Shown piece by piece: positions 1 to 11,756 of a DNA stretch of 64,000 nt. Position 1 is the first letter of the stretch, and each line of letters begins with the position of its first letter. The position numbers were made by a program, and so were the translations under genes. This DNA comes from Gnetum montanum (Eukaryota > Streptophyta > Gnetopsida > Gnetales > Gnetaceae), in the NCBI GenBank assembly GCA_015680685.1, contig MNCI01011145.1, positions 940,616-1,004,615 on the forward strand. The letters are read 5' to 3'. The notes under the pieces were generated by a model. It ran no database searches, was not told the DNA's origin, and was given only the letters and a program-made list of their open reading frames with translations.

Positions 1-190
1 AAATTCTAACTTTTGAATGGAAAAAATGCAAGAGCTTCGCTACTATTGAAATCTCAATTCCCATAAATGCAACTGGTAAGCGTGTATTTATAGACGATGA
101 ACATACACTACATCAATGAGGCCTCATCGACACAAGGCAAGATGCATCGACAAGCCTTTGTTGATGCAGCTAACCAATGACGACTCATCA
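1..190 (-). repeat. El1 3' LTR, partial
   Basis: Bases 1-190 match 9690-9839 of the right-hand LTR, with about 40 extra bases in the repeat cluster. On the minus strand the LTR begins TGATGAG at 190. It holds TCGAC-type short repeats (about 110-185) and a TATAAATA box near 87-94. The remaining roughly 700 bases lie left of the window. Confidence 0.92.
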
Positions 191-433
191 TATCTCCACG
201 ATTGAATGAAAACTTGTCCTCGAGTTCTTTTACAAAATTGGAAAGGTATGGGATTATTAATTGACTTTTCTTCAACCAAACAAACTTGGCAAAAGAAAAT
301 GGAATGCCCGGGTGTATAGATCAACACATTACAAAAAATAGTGGTGTTTAGGATACAAAATTGAACACCATGACATAACTCTTCAAAAATTGGACAACAC
401 ATTCCTTGATGATGTAAAGCTTGTTGGAGAAGA
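191..433 (-). other. El1 3' untranslated region and polypurine tract
   Basis: This stretch lies between the stop of the accessory frame and the 3' LTR. The purine run GTGGAGATA directly abuts the LTR start on the minus strand, in the place of GTGGGGGTA in El5 and TATGGGGGTA in El8. The whole stretch is recognisably related to 35046-35281 of El5, including a block near 230-300 matching 35200-35245. No coding role is supported. Confidence 0.75.
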
Positions 434-850
434 TCAAATGGTCCTAAGCAATGGTGGTTCTTGAGCCTCTGAGGGACCTTCATTGGCTTCACGCACTAGC
501 GGTGGTTGAGGTAGCTATGGTTGTCTTGCTACTGCTGCAACTTCATGTGGGAGGCAAAAAGCATCCAATAGTGCTTTCATTTTCTCCTCCTTCCTCCTAG
601 GATCATGCATCATCCATGCAACTTCCCTAATGTGGGTTAGAACAAGCACATCCCAAGAACATGAGATTGCAGGAAACAACTCCTTAGCATTAACAAACCA
701 AGTAGCAAACTATTTGTGTTCAATGTCAAATGCTCTCACTATGTTCTTCAGCTCATGGTAGTCATTCATCCATCTGGCTAGGTCCTCAATGATAGACCAT
801 TGATCTATGAATCGTCCTTTGAGAACTTTGAGTTCAGCATTAGCAGTCAT
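434..850 (-). pseudogene. El1 accessory frame, C-terminal remnant
   Basis: About 139 codons match the C-terminal end of the accessory frame of El5 (34640-35045) and El8 (57636-58040), including the closing run EPPLLRTI followed by a stop at the same place as in the relatives. An ATG at 850 happens to open it. There is one internal stop. The rest of the frame is gone: the sequence upstream of 850 jumps to a segment that in El8 lies within about 10 bases of the accessory start. This is an internal deletion of roughly 800 codons. Function is unknown. Confidence 0.75.
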
Positions 851-2789
851 TGTGTAACATTAAAAAAATTGGGATACCTTAACTCTTGAGGGTAGTTACA
901 CTTGGCTAACTTGTGATTATGGCTGATTAAATTAACTCAATTGTTATTTCTATTTATGCCTTATCATTGATAAGTCATCCCAAAGATTGTTGGAAGGGTT
1001 AACTTGGAAAAAGTTGATGTTTATATATGATTAAGGTTAGTAATCCTTAGGGGAGTTAGAAAACATTTTTGAAAATTGCATCAAAAACCTTAACGTTTGT
1101 GTGTAGGATCAAAAAACGAAGTGATTTGGACAAATGGTTTGAAAGTTATTGACTTTGGAAGGTTTTGGGCTTTGAAAAATTACAAACATTCTCCATGTGT
1201 TATGAGCAAATTACAACAAATTCCAAAGTGTCCTGTGGTATGTATAGTATTTTTGCACTACATTGATGAAGCCTCGTCAACAGGGCCCCATCGACGTGGT
1301 CAGCTGCATCGACACAACTGTTGACCACCATTAACTTTCGTTGACTTTAGTCAAACTTTTAAAATACAAGGAATTTTTTAATGAAATTGGGATCAAATGA
1401 AAGATTAGAAGATCAAGAATAGTATGAAATTATGAGAAGAGGACGTTGAAATTCATAAATTTGAAAAAAAATGGAGAAAAATTAATTTAATGGATGAATG
1501 TAATGAAAGATTAAAGAGTACTAAGCGGTTTACACAATGGAAAATACGAAATATAAGATTGTAGTGATGTCAAAGGTAAGGAACCTTAACTAATCAAGCC
1601 AAAAGCTATCCAAGTGGGTCCTCCCCATAGTAGGCTCATGTCCTTTTTGCCCTTGCATAACCTCAACTAAGGAGTTCGTGGGCCCCATAGTTGATTTAAT
1701 GATCATGACAAGTTAAGGACCAATTCAAAAGAATCCACTCAAGAATCCCAATATGTTAGACTAAGACATAGAGCATAACATAAAACCCGGTAGTGAGGTG
1801 AGTTATGGGAGCATGGATGGAAGATAGAGAAGGTGGAATGGAGTTCCAAATTGACCGAAGAAGTTCCATCCTTAGTCCAAACCAAAGCCATCTGCTTTTA
1901 GTGACTTTACATCGCCACTCTAAGATTGATCCATCCACTCAAGACACAAGAGTGTCCCTGCAAGACAACTACTATTCCACAAAGAGGAGAGAGGAGTAGG
2001 AAGTGAGAGAGAGAGGGCCTTAGTTAGAGGGGACTTTCAAGCATAGGTGTATGTCTTTTGAGTCCCATAACTAGTGCTTGTAGCCCTTTTATTTGTCCAA
2101 GGGATGTGCTTTGAATTTCCATTTTTTTTAAATGGGAACCACACCATGCGAGGACTTATTCATGTCGAAGGGGTGTGCTTTGAATTCCCATATTTGTTTG
2201 TCTTAAAGTCACACCCTTTACAAACCTTTGGATCCTTCCTAATTCCAGAACTAACAAGGTCACTGATTGATTAAAAGTTTCTTTAATGAAAAAGGGACCT
2301 CAAATTCCTAGACTAAAGAAAACCATAGAGCTCATTGGATGGGTGAATGGCGTGGACTCATTGCCTATTCCATGAAAAATAAACCATGTCAAAGTCATCA
2401 GACATTAGAATTCAAAAATATAAACCAGACATCAACAATCACACATTAAGCATAAACCATCATTAGTAAATAGCAACAACAACATTATGTCCTATGACAA
2501 AAAAGCAAATTTATTAGCAAAAATGAGAAAATATCACACTTAATCAAAAAGAAACAAAATAAAGTAAAATATAGAAGAAAGTGTAAAATAATCAAGAAAT
2601 TTTAAAGGTACTAAAGATGGTGTAAAATTTAGAAAAATTTGAAAATAAAAAAATTTGTGAAATCAAAAACGTGAAAAACAAAAAGGTAGAAAAATTGAGA
2701 GGCAATGGTAATGGTTAGCACAGATGGCCATCTCCACCATGATTGAGTTGGAAGGAGGAGATTGGAAAAATAGAACATGGATGTCCATC
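851..2789 (-). other. El1 spacer between integrase and accessory frame
   Basis: Non-coding, AT-rich sequence related along its length to the El8 spacer (60498-62560) and partly to El5 (30061-32205). The integrase-proximal part (about 2270-2740) is a T-rich run on the minus strand. A purine-rich GAGAGAGAG stretch sits near 2006-2015. The promoter-like module is listed separately. The short frames seen here in several directions show no family motif and I take them as chance. Confidence 0.65.
1105..1320 (-). promoter_or_regulatory. El1 internal promoter-like module with conserved leader
   Basis: On the minus strand a cluster of short repeats (1258-1320, words GTCGATG, CGTCGATGGGGCC and GTTGACGAGGC) is followed by a TATA-like ACTATACAT near 1240-1250 and then by a leader block (1105-1192) closely matching El8 60766-60860 and El5 31819-31905. 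The repeat words and their order relative to the TATA box resemble the U3 part of the family LTR. The role as a promoter is inferred. Confidence 0.5.
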
Positions 2790-4026
2790 AGTTGAGGCAG
2801 TATTTACATTAGCCTATCTTGGTTCTAGGAAAGGTTTAATTTGTTGGATATTAACCAACTACTTTTTATTTGGGCTATCAGGTTTGTAAGTTATCATGGC
2901 CCTAAAGGGAAAGGTTTGATCAATTATATAAGGTCCCTCCCATAATGTTTGAAATTTTTCCTTTTGAGGTACATGTGTGGGGTTCTAGTAAAGGACGTTA
3001 TCTCCTGGTTGAAACTGTACTTTCCTAATTCTAAGGTCATGGCATTACTTGTTGAATGCCTTGTTCACCTCATTCAAAAATAGGGCCACTAAGTGATTTT
3101 TGTTTAGCGTGTTCAGATTAATCAATCTTTCTTTCTATGTTAGACTTAGATCAAGGTTTAATTCATAGGACGTTGAGACTGTATGGAGCTCGGATTGAAT
3201 TGGGAGCATTGGAAGTTTTCTATACACTAACTTGTAGGGAAAATATCCAATAGGAAGTTTCCAAGTTCATTGGTAAGCCCAAAGAGCATCATTAAGTTTT
3301 GTGCTCCAATCCTTCCTATATTTGCTAATGATTCACATTAATATTTTTGTAATCTCTCGATTGGTTACCTCTACTTGAGCGTTGGCTTGGGGGTGCTAAG
3401 GTGTTGTTAATTTATGTTCTACCCTTAAGCGGTGAATTAATTTTCTAAATGTGGCACCTATGAAATGAGTCCCATTATTAGAAATTAGTGAACATGACAT
3501 CCCTAACCTATTTACAATATGTTGTTGTATAAATCTAGTAGCAGTGGATGATGTGCAATCTGTAATGGTTGTTGCTTCATGGTGTGATGGAACCCATGAA
3601 GTCAACGCCCCATATGTTGAAAGGTTCTAGTGGTTGAATCCACTGTTGAGGACCTTTCATACAAGCAGTCATTCCCCCATCACATTGACAACGTTTACAA
3701 GACTTGACAAAATAGTGGGCATCCCTAAAGATTGTGGACCAATAGTATCCTACCATCAGGATTTTTATGGTTGTGCATCTCCTTGCATAGTGGCCTCTAC
3801 AAGGTCCTTAATGAGAGTCCTGAAGAATATGTAGTTGATCTTCGTCAAGGACACACCAACGGATTAGGCCATCGGCACACACCTTGTAAAGGTATCCATT
3901 GATTTCCATGAAGTATTTGACCCAATGAAGAAATTGTTGCTTTTTCCTAAAATGCAAGTCTTGTGGCATCTCTTGAGTAAGAAGATATGTGAGGATGCCA
4001 TTATACCATATTGCTTTTGCAGGCAT
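2790..4026 (-). pseudogene. El1 integrase (decayed)
   Basis: The integrase would insert the element's cDNA into host DNA. Visible parts are an N-terminal stretch (FLHWVKYFMEINGYLYKVC, near 3900), a zinc-binding half with CKRCQCDGGM (about 3665-3700), and the start of the catalytic core with WIQPLEPFNIWGVDFMG (about 3590-3650). Further downstream, frames shift repeatedly but phrases such as NRLGMSCSLISNNGTHFIG (3470-3530) keep the core order. El5 28790-30060 and El8 62560-63787 are parallel copies. Frame shifts and stops make it non-functional. Confidence 0.85.
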
Positions 4027-4068
4027 TTGTTCATTTATTGCTCTAGTAAAGAGGAGCTTGTCTGGAAA

Positions 4069-4440
4069 CTAATTAGAGAGCAGGCTCTTCTCCTCTTTGT
4101 TATCCCATCTTAAGTGAGGAAGATGGTTAGTGACCACATTCTTAGTTCCTTTTTGATCTACCATAGTAAGATTGAATTCCTGTAAGATCACAAGCCACTG
4201 TATAACATGAGGGCTCACTGTCGACTTATTCATAAGGAAGCGAATTACATTGTGGTCTGTATGTATGAATACTTTGTAACCTAGAACATAATGTCTAAAC
4301 TTTTCTAGCACATACATCACTGTCACTAATTCCTTTTCCATGGTGGTGTAATTTAACTATGCTCCCACAATGCTTCAACTCATGCAGTAGATTTAATATG
4401 AACGTTTTGTATCGTCCATCTGCATGAGCACTGCTCCCAA
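4069..4440 (-). pseudogene. El1 RNase H (decayed)
   Basis: RNase H removes the RNA strand during reverse transcription. The frame reads EKELVTVMYVLEKFRHYVLG, then FIHTDHNVIRFLMNK, then QEFNLTMVDQKGTKNVVTNH. These are the usual Ty3/gypsy RNase H landmarks: the E-K/R-E-L segment, the HTDH box and the N-V-V-D/N-H-L box. The N in place of the last acidic residue (VTNHL for VADHL) would remove a catalytic residue. It joins the reverse transcriptase upstream through frameshifted sequence. Confidence 0.85.
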
Positions 4441-4639
4441 AGCACAGTTAGATGCATTTGTCATGATATGGAATGGTTTGGACCAATCTAGTGCTCATAG
4501 GATTCGTGTTTCGATGAGTTTTTCTTTTCATTGTTGGAATGCATTTTCACATTCCTTGGTCCAAATGAAAGATGCATCTTTCTTTGTAAGTTTTACCAAT
4601 GGCTTTGCAATCTTAGAGAAATTATTGATAAAGCATCAG

Positions 4640-5420
4640 TAGTAACCAATGTGTCCAATGAATGATCGAACATCTTTAATGGTCTCTAGTTTGCGTGTTA
4701 TTCCTTGGATGACCCTTATCTTTTTTAGGTCTACCTTAATCCCTTTCTATGAAATTAAGTGCCCTAGCACAATGCCTTTTTGGACCATGAGATGGCTCTT
4801 TTGCTAGTTGAGTCATAGGTTTTTCTTAGCACATCTCTTCAGTACTTGCTCAAGTGGGTCCGAGGCTTGCTCAAAGGTAGCTCCATAGGTGGAGAAGTCA
4901 TCCATGAAGACTTCAACACCACTACCAATCTGTTGTTGAAAGATACTAAGGACCAAGCGTTGAAATGTTGTAGGGGCATTACATAGGCCAAATGGCATCT
5001 TACAGTATGCAAAAGTTTCTAAGAATTCATGAATGTTGTCTTGGCTTGGTCTTTTGGTGTAATTTGGATTTGGTTATAGCCACTATAACCATCCAAGAAA
5101 CTATAATAACAATGCCCAAATATGATGTCTAATACTTGATCCACAAATGGCAAAGGAAAGTGATCCTTAAATGTTGCCATATTTAACAATCTAAAGTCAA
5201 TGCACACCTACCATTTACCACACTTCTTTGGTACAATTACAAGTGGGCTAACCCACTCACTATCTGCGATTGGATAGATAAACCCTACCTTGAGGAGTTG
5301 CTCTATCTCCTCCTTAATGATTTGCTTCAATTTGGGGTTTAGTCACCTTTGTGGATGCCTTCTAGGCTTCATGGCCGAGTTAATGTAGATGCGGTGTTGG
5401 CATATCCATGGATTGATTCC
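4640..5420 (-). pseudogene. El1 reverse transcriptase (decayed)
   Basis: The reverse-transcriptase core is spread over two frames. Recognisable blocks, in order, are EEIEQLLKVGFIYPIADSEW, VSPLVIVPKK, CIDFRLLNMATFKDHFPLPF, LDGYSGYNQI and, after a frameshift near 5010, MPFGLCNAPTTFQR followed by EVFMDDFSTYG. The last holds the catalytic F-M-D-D box (YXDD family) with both aspartates kept. The combination of FXDDF and STYG is typical of the Athila/Tat branch. Stops and the frameshift make it inactive. Confidence 0.92.
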
Positions 5421-6340
5421 TATTAGCTCTAGATATGACCAAGTGAAGGCTGTTGACCATTTATTAACCACATTCAACAGCTTTTCTTTTTGTTCAGGAG
5501 CAAGTTTGGCATTAATGATGACTAGTTTACCATTCTTTAAAAATGCATACTTCATTCTGATTGGTAAAGTTTTTAGTTCTAAGGACTCCTACTTGAAGTG
5601 ATCAAGGATCTCCAACTCTCCCCAATAGTTATCATTATCTTCATTAGAGAGTTGGGAATGGACTTGTTTAATTTTGTCTATGCCTTCAACGTATGCACAA
5701 GTTAAACTCTCAGTTGGTTCCATGCATATTGTGCTACTATCAGAATCAGCAATTAGCCATAGGGTGCCCTCTTGCTTTGTGGCTGCTGTGTACAGACACC
5801 ATTGAATATTAATATCTTGTGCACACTGATTACATGCTGTAATGTATGTGCTCGTGGTTGACCAAATTTTTTGCACGTAACTGCACTTATTATCATTGTA
5901 CACAATGCATAGAATATGCTTCTTCTCAATTTTTCCTAACTCATTTCCTTAGATATTTTGAGAGATAGGTCCCTTATACCCATTTTCACATTTACCATGC
6001 TTAACCAAGCCCTTCCCATGATGATGGGGAAGTCACTTTTGCAATTTTCCACCTTGGTTACCAAAAAATCAATAGAATAGGACCACCCACAAACTATGGT
6101 CACAATATCCTTTACTAATCCCAAAGGGACTGTAATTGACTAATCTACCAATTCTAGATGGATATTGCTCTTCTTAAGAGGTGGTAGGTTTCAAGCCTTG
6201 TACATATCATCTGAGATGAGGTTAACTCTAGAACCAAAGTCAAGAAGAGCCTTGCATGGCTCTTGTTTAACAATCTGTAGAAAGATGAGTAGACTTCCTA
6301 GATTAGATCTTTTTTTAGGAAGGTTTCTAGTCTTGATCTA
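5421..6340 (-). pseudogene. El1 protease and linker to reverse transcriptase (decayed)
   Basis: An aspartic protease that would cut the polyprotein. Near 6225-6260 the frame reads CKALLDFGSRVNL, the active-site loop with D-F-G-S where D-S/T-G-S is expected. Near 6000-6030 is FPIIMGRAWLS, the second hydrophobic-G-R motif of retroviral-type proteases. About 170 codons of linker follow (5430-5900), matching El5 27240-27470. A stop after MYKA and further shifts break it. Confidence 0.8.
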
Positions 6341-6619
6341 GTCAAAAATAGCATGAGTTAGCATTACAGTGTGGATCCTAGGTGGCACTTGGTTTGAAGG
6401 GTGCTCAAAGGTGTTTGATGCAGAGGATGAGGGTGTTGGAGATATAGAGCGATCAGCTAGAGTAGGTTGAGGGTTGGAGAGGATTGTTGGGCTAAAAGAA
6501 AGGTCATTTCCTTGATTGATTATTTGGACCACTTGGTTAAAAAATTGGTTGTATGTATACAACCCTTGTAGTATTTCATTGTTATGGATTTGGAGGAATC
6601 TCACCTTGCATAGATAGAG

Positions 6620-8830
6620 CAGGAGGTAATTGGGTTAAAGGTGGAGGTGTAGGTGCAAAGGGATGTGGATGATGATAAGGATATAGATATGGGTTTTCTC
6701 CTTGAGTAGATGGTAAATGTGTTCAATGGTACTTTGGAGAGTAATAGTGATGCTAGAATGATGCATGACTTGCCGAACTTCTACGAGAGATGGGTTGCTA
6801 AACATAATACTCGTATGGATTTGGTTGCCTATAAGGGTACTGCTGCCTTGGTAGTGGCATTTCCCATTATTGTGGGTGGTACAATTATTGGTACTATTCA
6901 TAAGGTTGTGGAGGAGTTCCACTTGGGTAGTAATCTTGTTGCTTTTGGTGGAACTGCCTTGAGGGTAAGACAATAATCTTGGAGCTTGTCTACATGCTAG
7001 GTGAGGATTTAATCCAAACACTCTAGGATCTTGTAAGTGTGACATCATAGGGCAACATCTTTTTGGATGTTCATATTGATAGATGTCACATTCAGTTTCA
7101 TCATTAGAGTCAAATTCTACAACTTCCTCTACTACAACAACTTTGCCCTTACCTCTATGATAGGCACATTCAGCTTCTTTTCACCATCTAGAATTATGAT
7201 TACTATTTTGCTCTTTGGATTCTTCAACAATCTTCACAGTGGCTTGAAACTTTTCATCCAAAGAGTCCCATAACTTGTCAACCTTGGTTGAAATGTTAGA
7301 AATAGATTTTTTGATAGGCAAGGTCTTTTTGTTCACCACTTCATCAAGTGGTGACTTCTCCTCATCACAAAAGTGGACCTCTCATTTTTTGATGGATGGG
7401 TTTCTATTATACTCTTTAGCACTCTCCCTCTTTTGTAGCTCATCTTCTTCTTTTGCTACCTACTCAATTAGCCTTTGGATTTGATGAGCTCTCATTTTAG
7501 ACAACCTCCATTAGGCATACACCCTAAGGGTTCTTCTTATTTCTACTCTAAGCCCATCTATGATGTGGTAAAGTTGTTCCCTCTAAGAATAACCATGGCA
7601 AGGGCATCTATGTAAGAGTAAATAGTATCGGCCCATGGTGGCATCCAAGGGTTCGTCTGCTTCTTGTTTCTAGCCTTGGATTTGCCTTCTCAGATTAGAC
7701 ACTTTGAAGTACATTTGATATTTATCATTGACTAGTTCTAATGTGGTACTCCATCTTTGTATATATTTTGGCTCTAAGAACTGGTACCAACTTTTAGCTT
7801 CCTTAATGAGTGTCCTTAGGAAAAGCTTGAGTTTCTGCCACTCATTCTCTATGTTCTGCAAGGCACAGGCATCTTGAAAAGCTTGTAGATGTGTCTACAG
7901 ATCAGAATTGTATCCCCACTCAAATCTTGAGATATTGTTCATATCTAGGCACTTGATTTGACTATCCTTCATATGCCTAGTCAGAATTCTTACTGCCTCC
8001 ATAATGTTAAGCATACTTCAAGTTGCCAGTAAAGGTTCATCATCATTGCTACGTTGATGACGCCGATGATGGTTTCAACCACCTCTTTGATTTTGGTGGC
8101 CTTCACAATCATTGTTATTTCATCAATAACCTTCATCACAGTTGTTTCAACAACGACTTCCATAAGAACTATCAGATGAAGAGGAATGTTTAGAATCAGA
8201 TGAAGAGGATGAAGAGGAAGGTGGACCACCACCACCACCATGGTATCTACCACCACTCTTACACTTTTTACGATCACCATCATTAGATCTGTTATTATTG
8301 CGATGTTCACCCAAGTCCCTACCTTGGCTATCACTCTTTCTTAAACTTGGTTTATGAATAGTTGATCTTAGGGTCAAGTTCACATCCTTAACATCAGTAA
8401 CAAGGGATGGAGAATCTTCATGTTGAGAACCTTCCAAGGAAGGATCCTCATTATCCTCTTGATCTAGTAGGAACAAGGGATTAGTGTAATGTTTTCCCTT
8501 TGTGGCTTCATGGAGTCTCTCTTGACTTTTATCTTGCTTATGTTGTGTTTTAGTGGGACAATAGTTCCAAGTGTTGTATCCATCCACAACGTACTCTTCA
8601 TGAAGATTTGCTATGCCCAACTTCTTAAGAGTTTTAAATAGTATTCCATGCACAAATCTATCAAGGGGAAAAACATCGTTGCCCTCCATATCATGCCATC
8701 ACATCTGTTCATCCTGATGTAGGATGAAGGTGAAATTCAGCACAAGCTCATCTGGATGAGTGTATACCACCTTACATTCTTATGGAACTAGTGGTTTAGT
8801 ATCTTCAGGCTTACGAGAAGAAGAAGACAT
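6620..8830 (-). pseudogene. El1 gag (decayed)
   Basis: gag forms the virus-like particle. It opens MSSSSRK at 8830, the same start as El5 (MSSSSHR at 24020) and El7 (MSSSHRT at 52087), which decides the start. A Gly/Ser-rich disordered segment lies near 8150-8260. The conserved gag core (7480-7870) holds RVSNLRRQIQG, YYLLLHRCPCHGYS and AHQIQRLIE. A compact zinc-knuckle-like motif CDIYQYEHPKRC follows at 7045-7085, and the C-terminal part is rich in Q, N, Y and P. Many stops are present, and at least one frameshift near 8150. Confidence 0.85.
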
Positions 8831-8963
8831 TTTGTAAACACAATGAAATTGTTAGTGTGCTTTATAATTTATGTATATTGGGAATGTTATTGACCTTTAG
8901 GTTTGTACAATGATATTAGTGGTATCCAATTAGACCTAAATAGTGCACATTCCACAAACAAAG

Positions 8964-8981
8964 TCCCTGGCAACGATCCCA
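8964..8981 (-). other. El1 primer-binding site (tRNA-Asp type)
   Basis: The minus strand reads TGGGATCGTTGCCAGGGA one base inside the 5' LTR. The 3' end of plant tRNA-Asp(GUC) predicts TGGCGCCGTTGCCGGGGA; most differences are transitions. El5 and El7 have variants of the same site. Confidence 0.8.
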
Positions 8982-8982
8982 A

Positions 8983-9839
8983 TGATGAGTGTCGAGGTAC
9001 CCCTACTCCCAACCATATGAATCACGAAGTGTTCACGTGCGATTTGGTCAAATTCTATGGACTTTATCATTTCTAGTGCACTAGCCCTTTAGGAAGTGAA
9101 TCTTGCCTTAAGGTCAATTGTTGTCCTCCCAATTACACTTGTGATGTACATTGGTATGGTTAAGTGTAACTGAGGCATTCAATTTTTATCATTTTGTATT
9201 TTATATTTTGGTGCTTGAAATGTAGATAAAAGGAGTTTAATTAACTAGTCTAAATTACTAATTAACTAATCATTTAACTAATCCTAACATAAGTATTTGT
9301 TCCCACTTTCTGTACACATCCTGAACCCACGTATCCATTGTTGGGTGATCAAATGCTATGCTATTGGGTGTAGCAAGCGATAACGTTGTTGGGATTGCCA
9401 AGCGAATATGTGTTACGCTCGAAGCGATCGTACTTATGTGTGTAATCTATCTCGCTTAATTGTCTCATTAATGTAATAATTGGAAAATATTTGATAACTA
9501 ATTAAAAGAATTTAATAAATAATTGAAAACATTAAATGCATAAATAAAATAGCTAATCTATCCAAAGTATCGCAAGGTTTATTAAAAAGCTTGTCTTTAT
9601 TACCGCATACACTATTGTGCTTAGGTATAACAATGCTTGAATAAAGATTCGTACACTCAATGACTCCTACTGCGAGCACTCAAGGGAAAAAATTCTAACT
9701 TTTGAATGGAAAAAATGCAAGAGCTTCGCTACTATTGAAATCTCGATTCCCATAAATGCAGCTAGTAGACGTGTATTTATAGGCGACGAACTATGTTGAC
9801 AAGGCCTCATTGACGCAACAAACCAATGAAGGCTCATCA
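8983..9839 (-). repeat. El1 5' LTR (857 bp)
   Basis: Bounded by TGATGAG and CTCATCA. On the minus strand the promoter half holds a short cluster of CATTGACG/GGCC words (9790-9835) followed by TATAAATA at 9774-9781. The LTR resembles those of El5 and El8 over most of its length; a block around 9000-9050 (CCCAACCATATGAATCAC) is shared by El1, El5, El7 and El8. Confidence 0.93.
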
Positions 9840-11060
9840 CCTACTTAACAAATACAAAAACTTTTAACCAAAATCCCTTTGATTTTAAAACTTAGAAAAC
9901 CTTATCTAAAGCTCATTATGTTAAACTATGGTAAAATGCTTTTGAAACTAAAAGTGTCCTTACTAAAAGTCACATGTCTTGCCTCCAAGTTGAAGATGAG
10001 CTTTGTAAGGAATTTTTAAATTTCTCAAACAAAAAAGTTAAGTACCTAAACTAAAATTACTTTCTATAAATAATTCTAGTATTATAGATCCTAAGACTAT
10101 TAATAGATTTTTAGTAAATCCTTTTTCTTCTAATTTTTCTTTTGAAGGTTTTAGCAAAGAAACCTTTGAGACCTCTAGTACACATATTCCTTATCTTACA
10201 ACAAAACAAATTAAATCATTCTTGAAGTAGAAGTTACCATGGAAGAAACCCAAGTAGTGACTTTTAATTTAGTAGATTGAAGCTATCAAATAAGTTTTTC
10301 TTGGTAAAAAATATTAATAAAGGTGTAATTCATCTTCTTCCTAAGGATGAAGGTCTTTGACATATCAGTAATTAGAGGTCTATTAATCTTCTTTTTGAAG
10401 GAAAGGTTAGGTTTACCTAGAACATGCCCTTAAGCTAGCAGCATAGCAAGTGCATAATAAGTACAAAATGGGTATCAATATTGGGCTTTGAACCCAACAC
10501 TTGTGAGTACATAGTTGTGTGGGCTAACTAACTACTCAACAACCTATGCTCATTGAATTCAAAAGATTATAGATAAATGCATGTCTCATCAAATTCAAAA
10601 GATTATACATAATATCATGAAACCTAGATAGACAAGTCTTATTAAAAATAAACACATCTTAAATAAGCTAATTGCAATATGGAAGGGAATACAGTGGGTT
10701 TCTGATACTAATCAAGACATTACTTTTATTAAATTAGATTATGGTAAAGGTTATGATAGAATTAAATAGAATTTCATTTTTACATGTCTCTATAAATTGC
10801 ATTTTGGTGATTACTTTATTTATCTTGTCAATACCTTATTTATTTATGATAATGCATAAGTTGTAACAAATTCCCAATTAAGTCCCTCCTTTTCTCTTTA
10901 GTAGTTAGTTTATCAAGGTTGTTCTCTAGCTTTCTATCTTTTCATCATTGTAGCAAACCTTCTTTCACATAACCTATTAAATATAGTCTAGAAATTTTAT
11001 TAATCCCTGAAAGTAAAGCACATTTCGAGATGTTTATGTTTAATGTCTTATTTTAGTCTT
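9840..11060 (+). pseudogene. LINE (non-LTR) reverse transcriptase fragment
   Basis: A decayed non-LTR reverse transcriptase in several plus-strand frames. Landmarks in order are GLxHISNxRSINLL (10350-10395, the RPI.LL block), TSLIKNKHILNKLIAIWKG (10635-10690), DITFIKLDYGKGYDRIK (10717-10768, the DF.KAYD catalytic block), FGDYFIYLVNTLFIYDNA (10802-10855) and VYQGCSLAFYLFIIVANLLS (10905-10970, the RQGCPLSPYLF block). The FADD block is not seen. About 150 bases of unrelated DNA (10395-10550) interrupt it. El1 ends exactly at its left edge, so El1 may have inserted into it. Confidence 0.8.
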
Positions 11061-11756
11061 CTATCATGTTTACTTTTATATTTTTCAAGTAAATTAGAAG
11101 TAAGATGTCAAAGTTTCTTGTTTTTAAAAGTTTGGGTTAGCACAAGGACAAAAGTAAGAAAGGAGTTTAATGTCCTATGTATGATTCTCAAAAGTTATAA
11201 AAGATCCTAATGCTTTCTACTCAAACTTGATATGAGGTTGTTGTAAAATAGCTCATTGCATTGTAATTGTGATCTCATTTTTCAATCAATAAAGAAGGAG
11301 AAGAAGAAGCTCTTTATGTTGAAGTTCTTTAAGCTTTAAGTTCTATTTTCTTTTCTTTGTTATTTCACAGTGAATTTGTAACATAGATAATGCTTTATCT
11401 CAAATTATCATAGTCATTTCACATCCAATTTCACAATTATTCACAATTTATTTCATAGTTTACAATTAATTCCTCATTTCTTAGTCTAATTTACATGTTC
11501 ACAAGCTATTTCACAATATTTCTTAGTTCTATGTTTGCATTTTTTAGATCCATGAATTCTATTGTATGATGTTTGAATTGCATGTATAATAGTGGATTTG
11601 AACTACCTTCATTTCCATTTCACAATATATCAACTTAATGCCATCTTAACTTGCAAGGGTTTTAAGGGATTCTTATGGATCTCCTTGGAATCCTTCTTTG
11701 ATTGCATAATTTCAATCAAATTTATTTACATGAAGTCAATTTAAGGGGAAATTTAA
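11061..11756. other. AT-rich stretch, no gene recognised
   Basis: No coding signal on either strand. A TATAAAAG-like word near 11197-11204 and a CAATAAAG word at 11287-11294, followed by a purine run GAAGGAGAAGAAGAAG, resemble an old LTR promoter and polyadenylation region, but no partner copy is visible. The final bases (TTAAGGGGAAATTTAA, 11741-11756) resemble a polypurine tract just before the El2 LTR. Confidence 0.4.

Larger units (their letters stand above)
1..9839 (-). mobile_element. El1: Ty3/gypsy (Athila/Tat-type) LTR retrotransposon, 3' LTR cut by window edge
   Basis: Reading on the minus strand the order is 5' LTR (8983-9839), primer site, gag, protease, reverse transcriptase, RNase H, integrase, a long spacer, a remnant of an accessory frame, and the 3' LTR, of which only the last 190 bases lie in the window. 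The pair of LTRs is shown by near-identical sequence at 1-190 and 9690-9839. LTR ends are TGATGAG and CTCATCA, an extended inverted terminal repeat. gag-protease-RT-RH-IN order and motifs such as FMDDFSTYG place it in the Athila/Tat branch of Ty3/gypsy. All frames carry nonsense codons and some shifts, so it is not autonomous today. The target-site duplication cannot be checked because the left end is outside. Confidence 0.93.

Noticed and set aside
6710-6976. Plus-strand open frame antisense to El1 gag
   Set aside because: El5 has the matching antisense frame (25772-26017) only because the gag sequence is similar. No start context or protein family supports it.
7990-8334. Valine-rich open frame overlapping El1 gag
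   Set aside because: It is a frame shadow of the Gly/Ser-rich and repeat-like gag segment; the MSSSS-type gag frame has family support.
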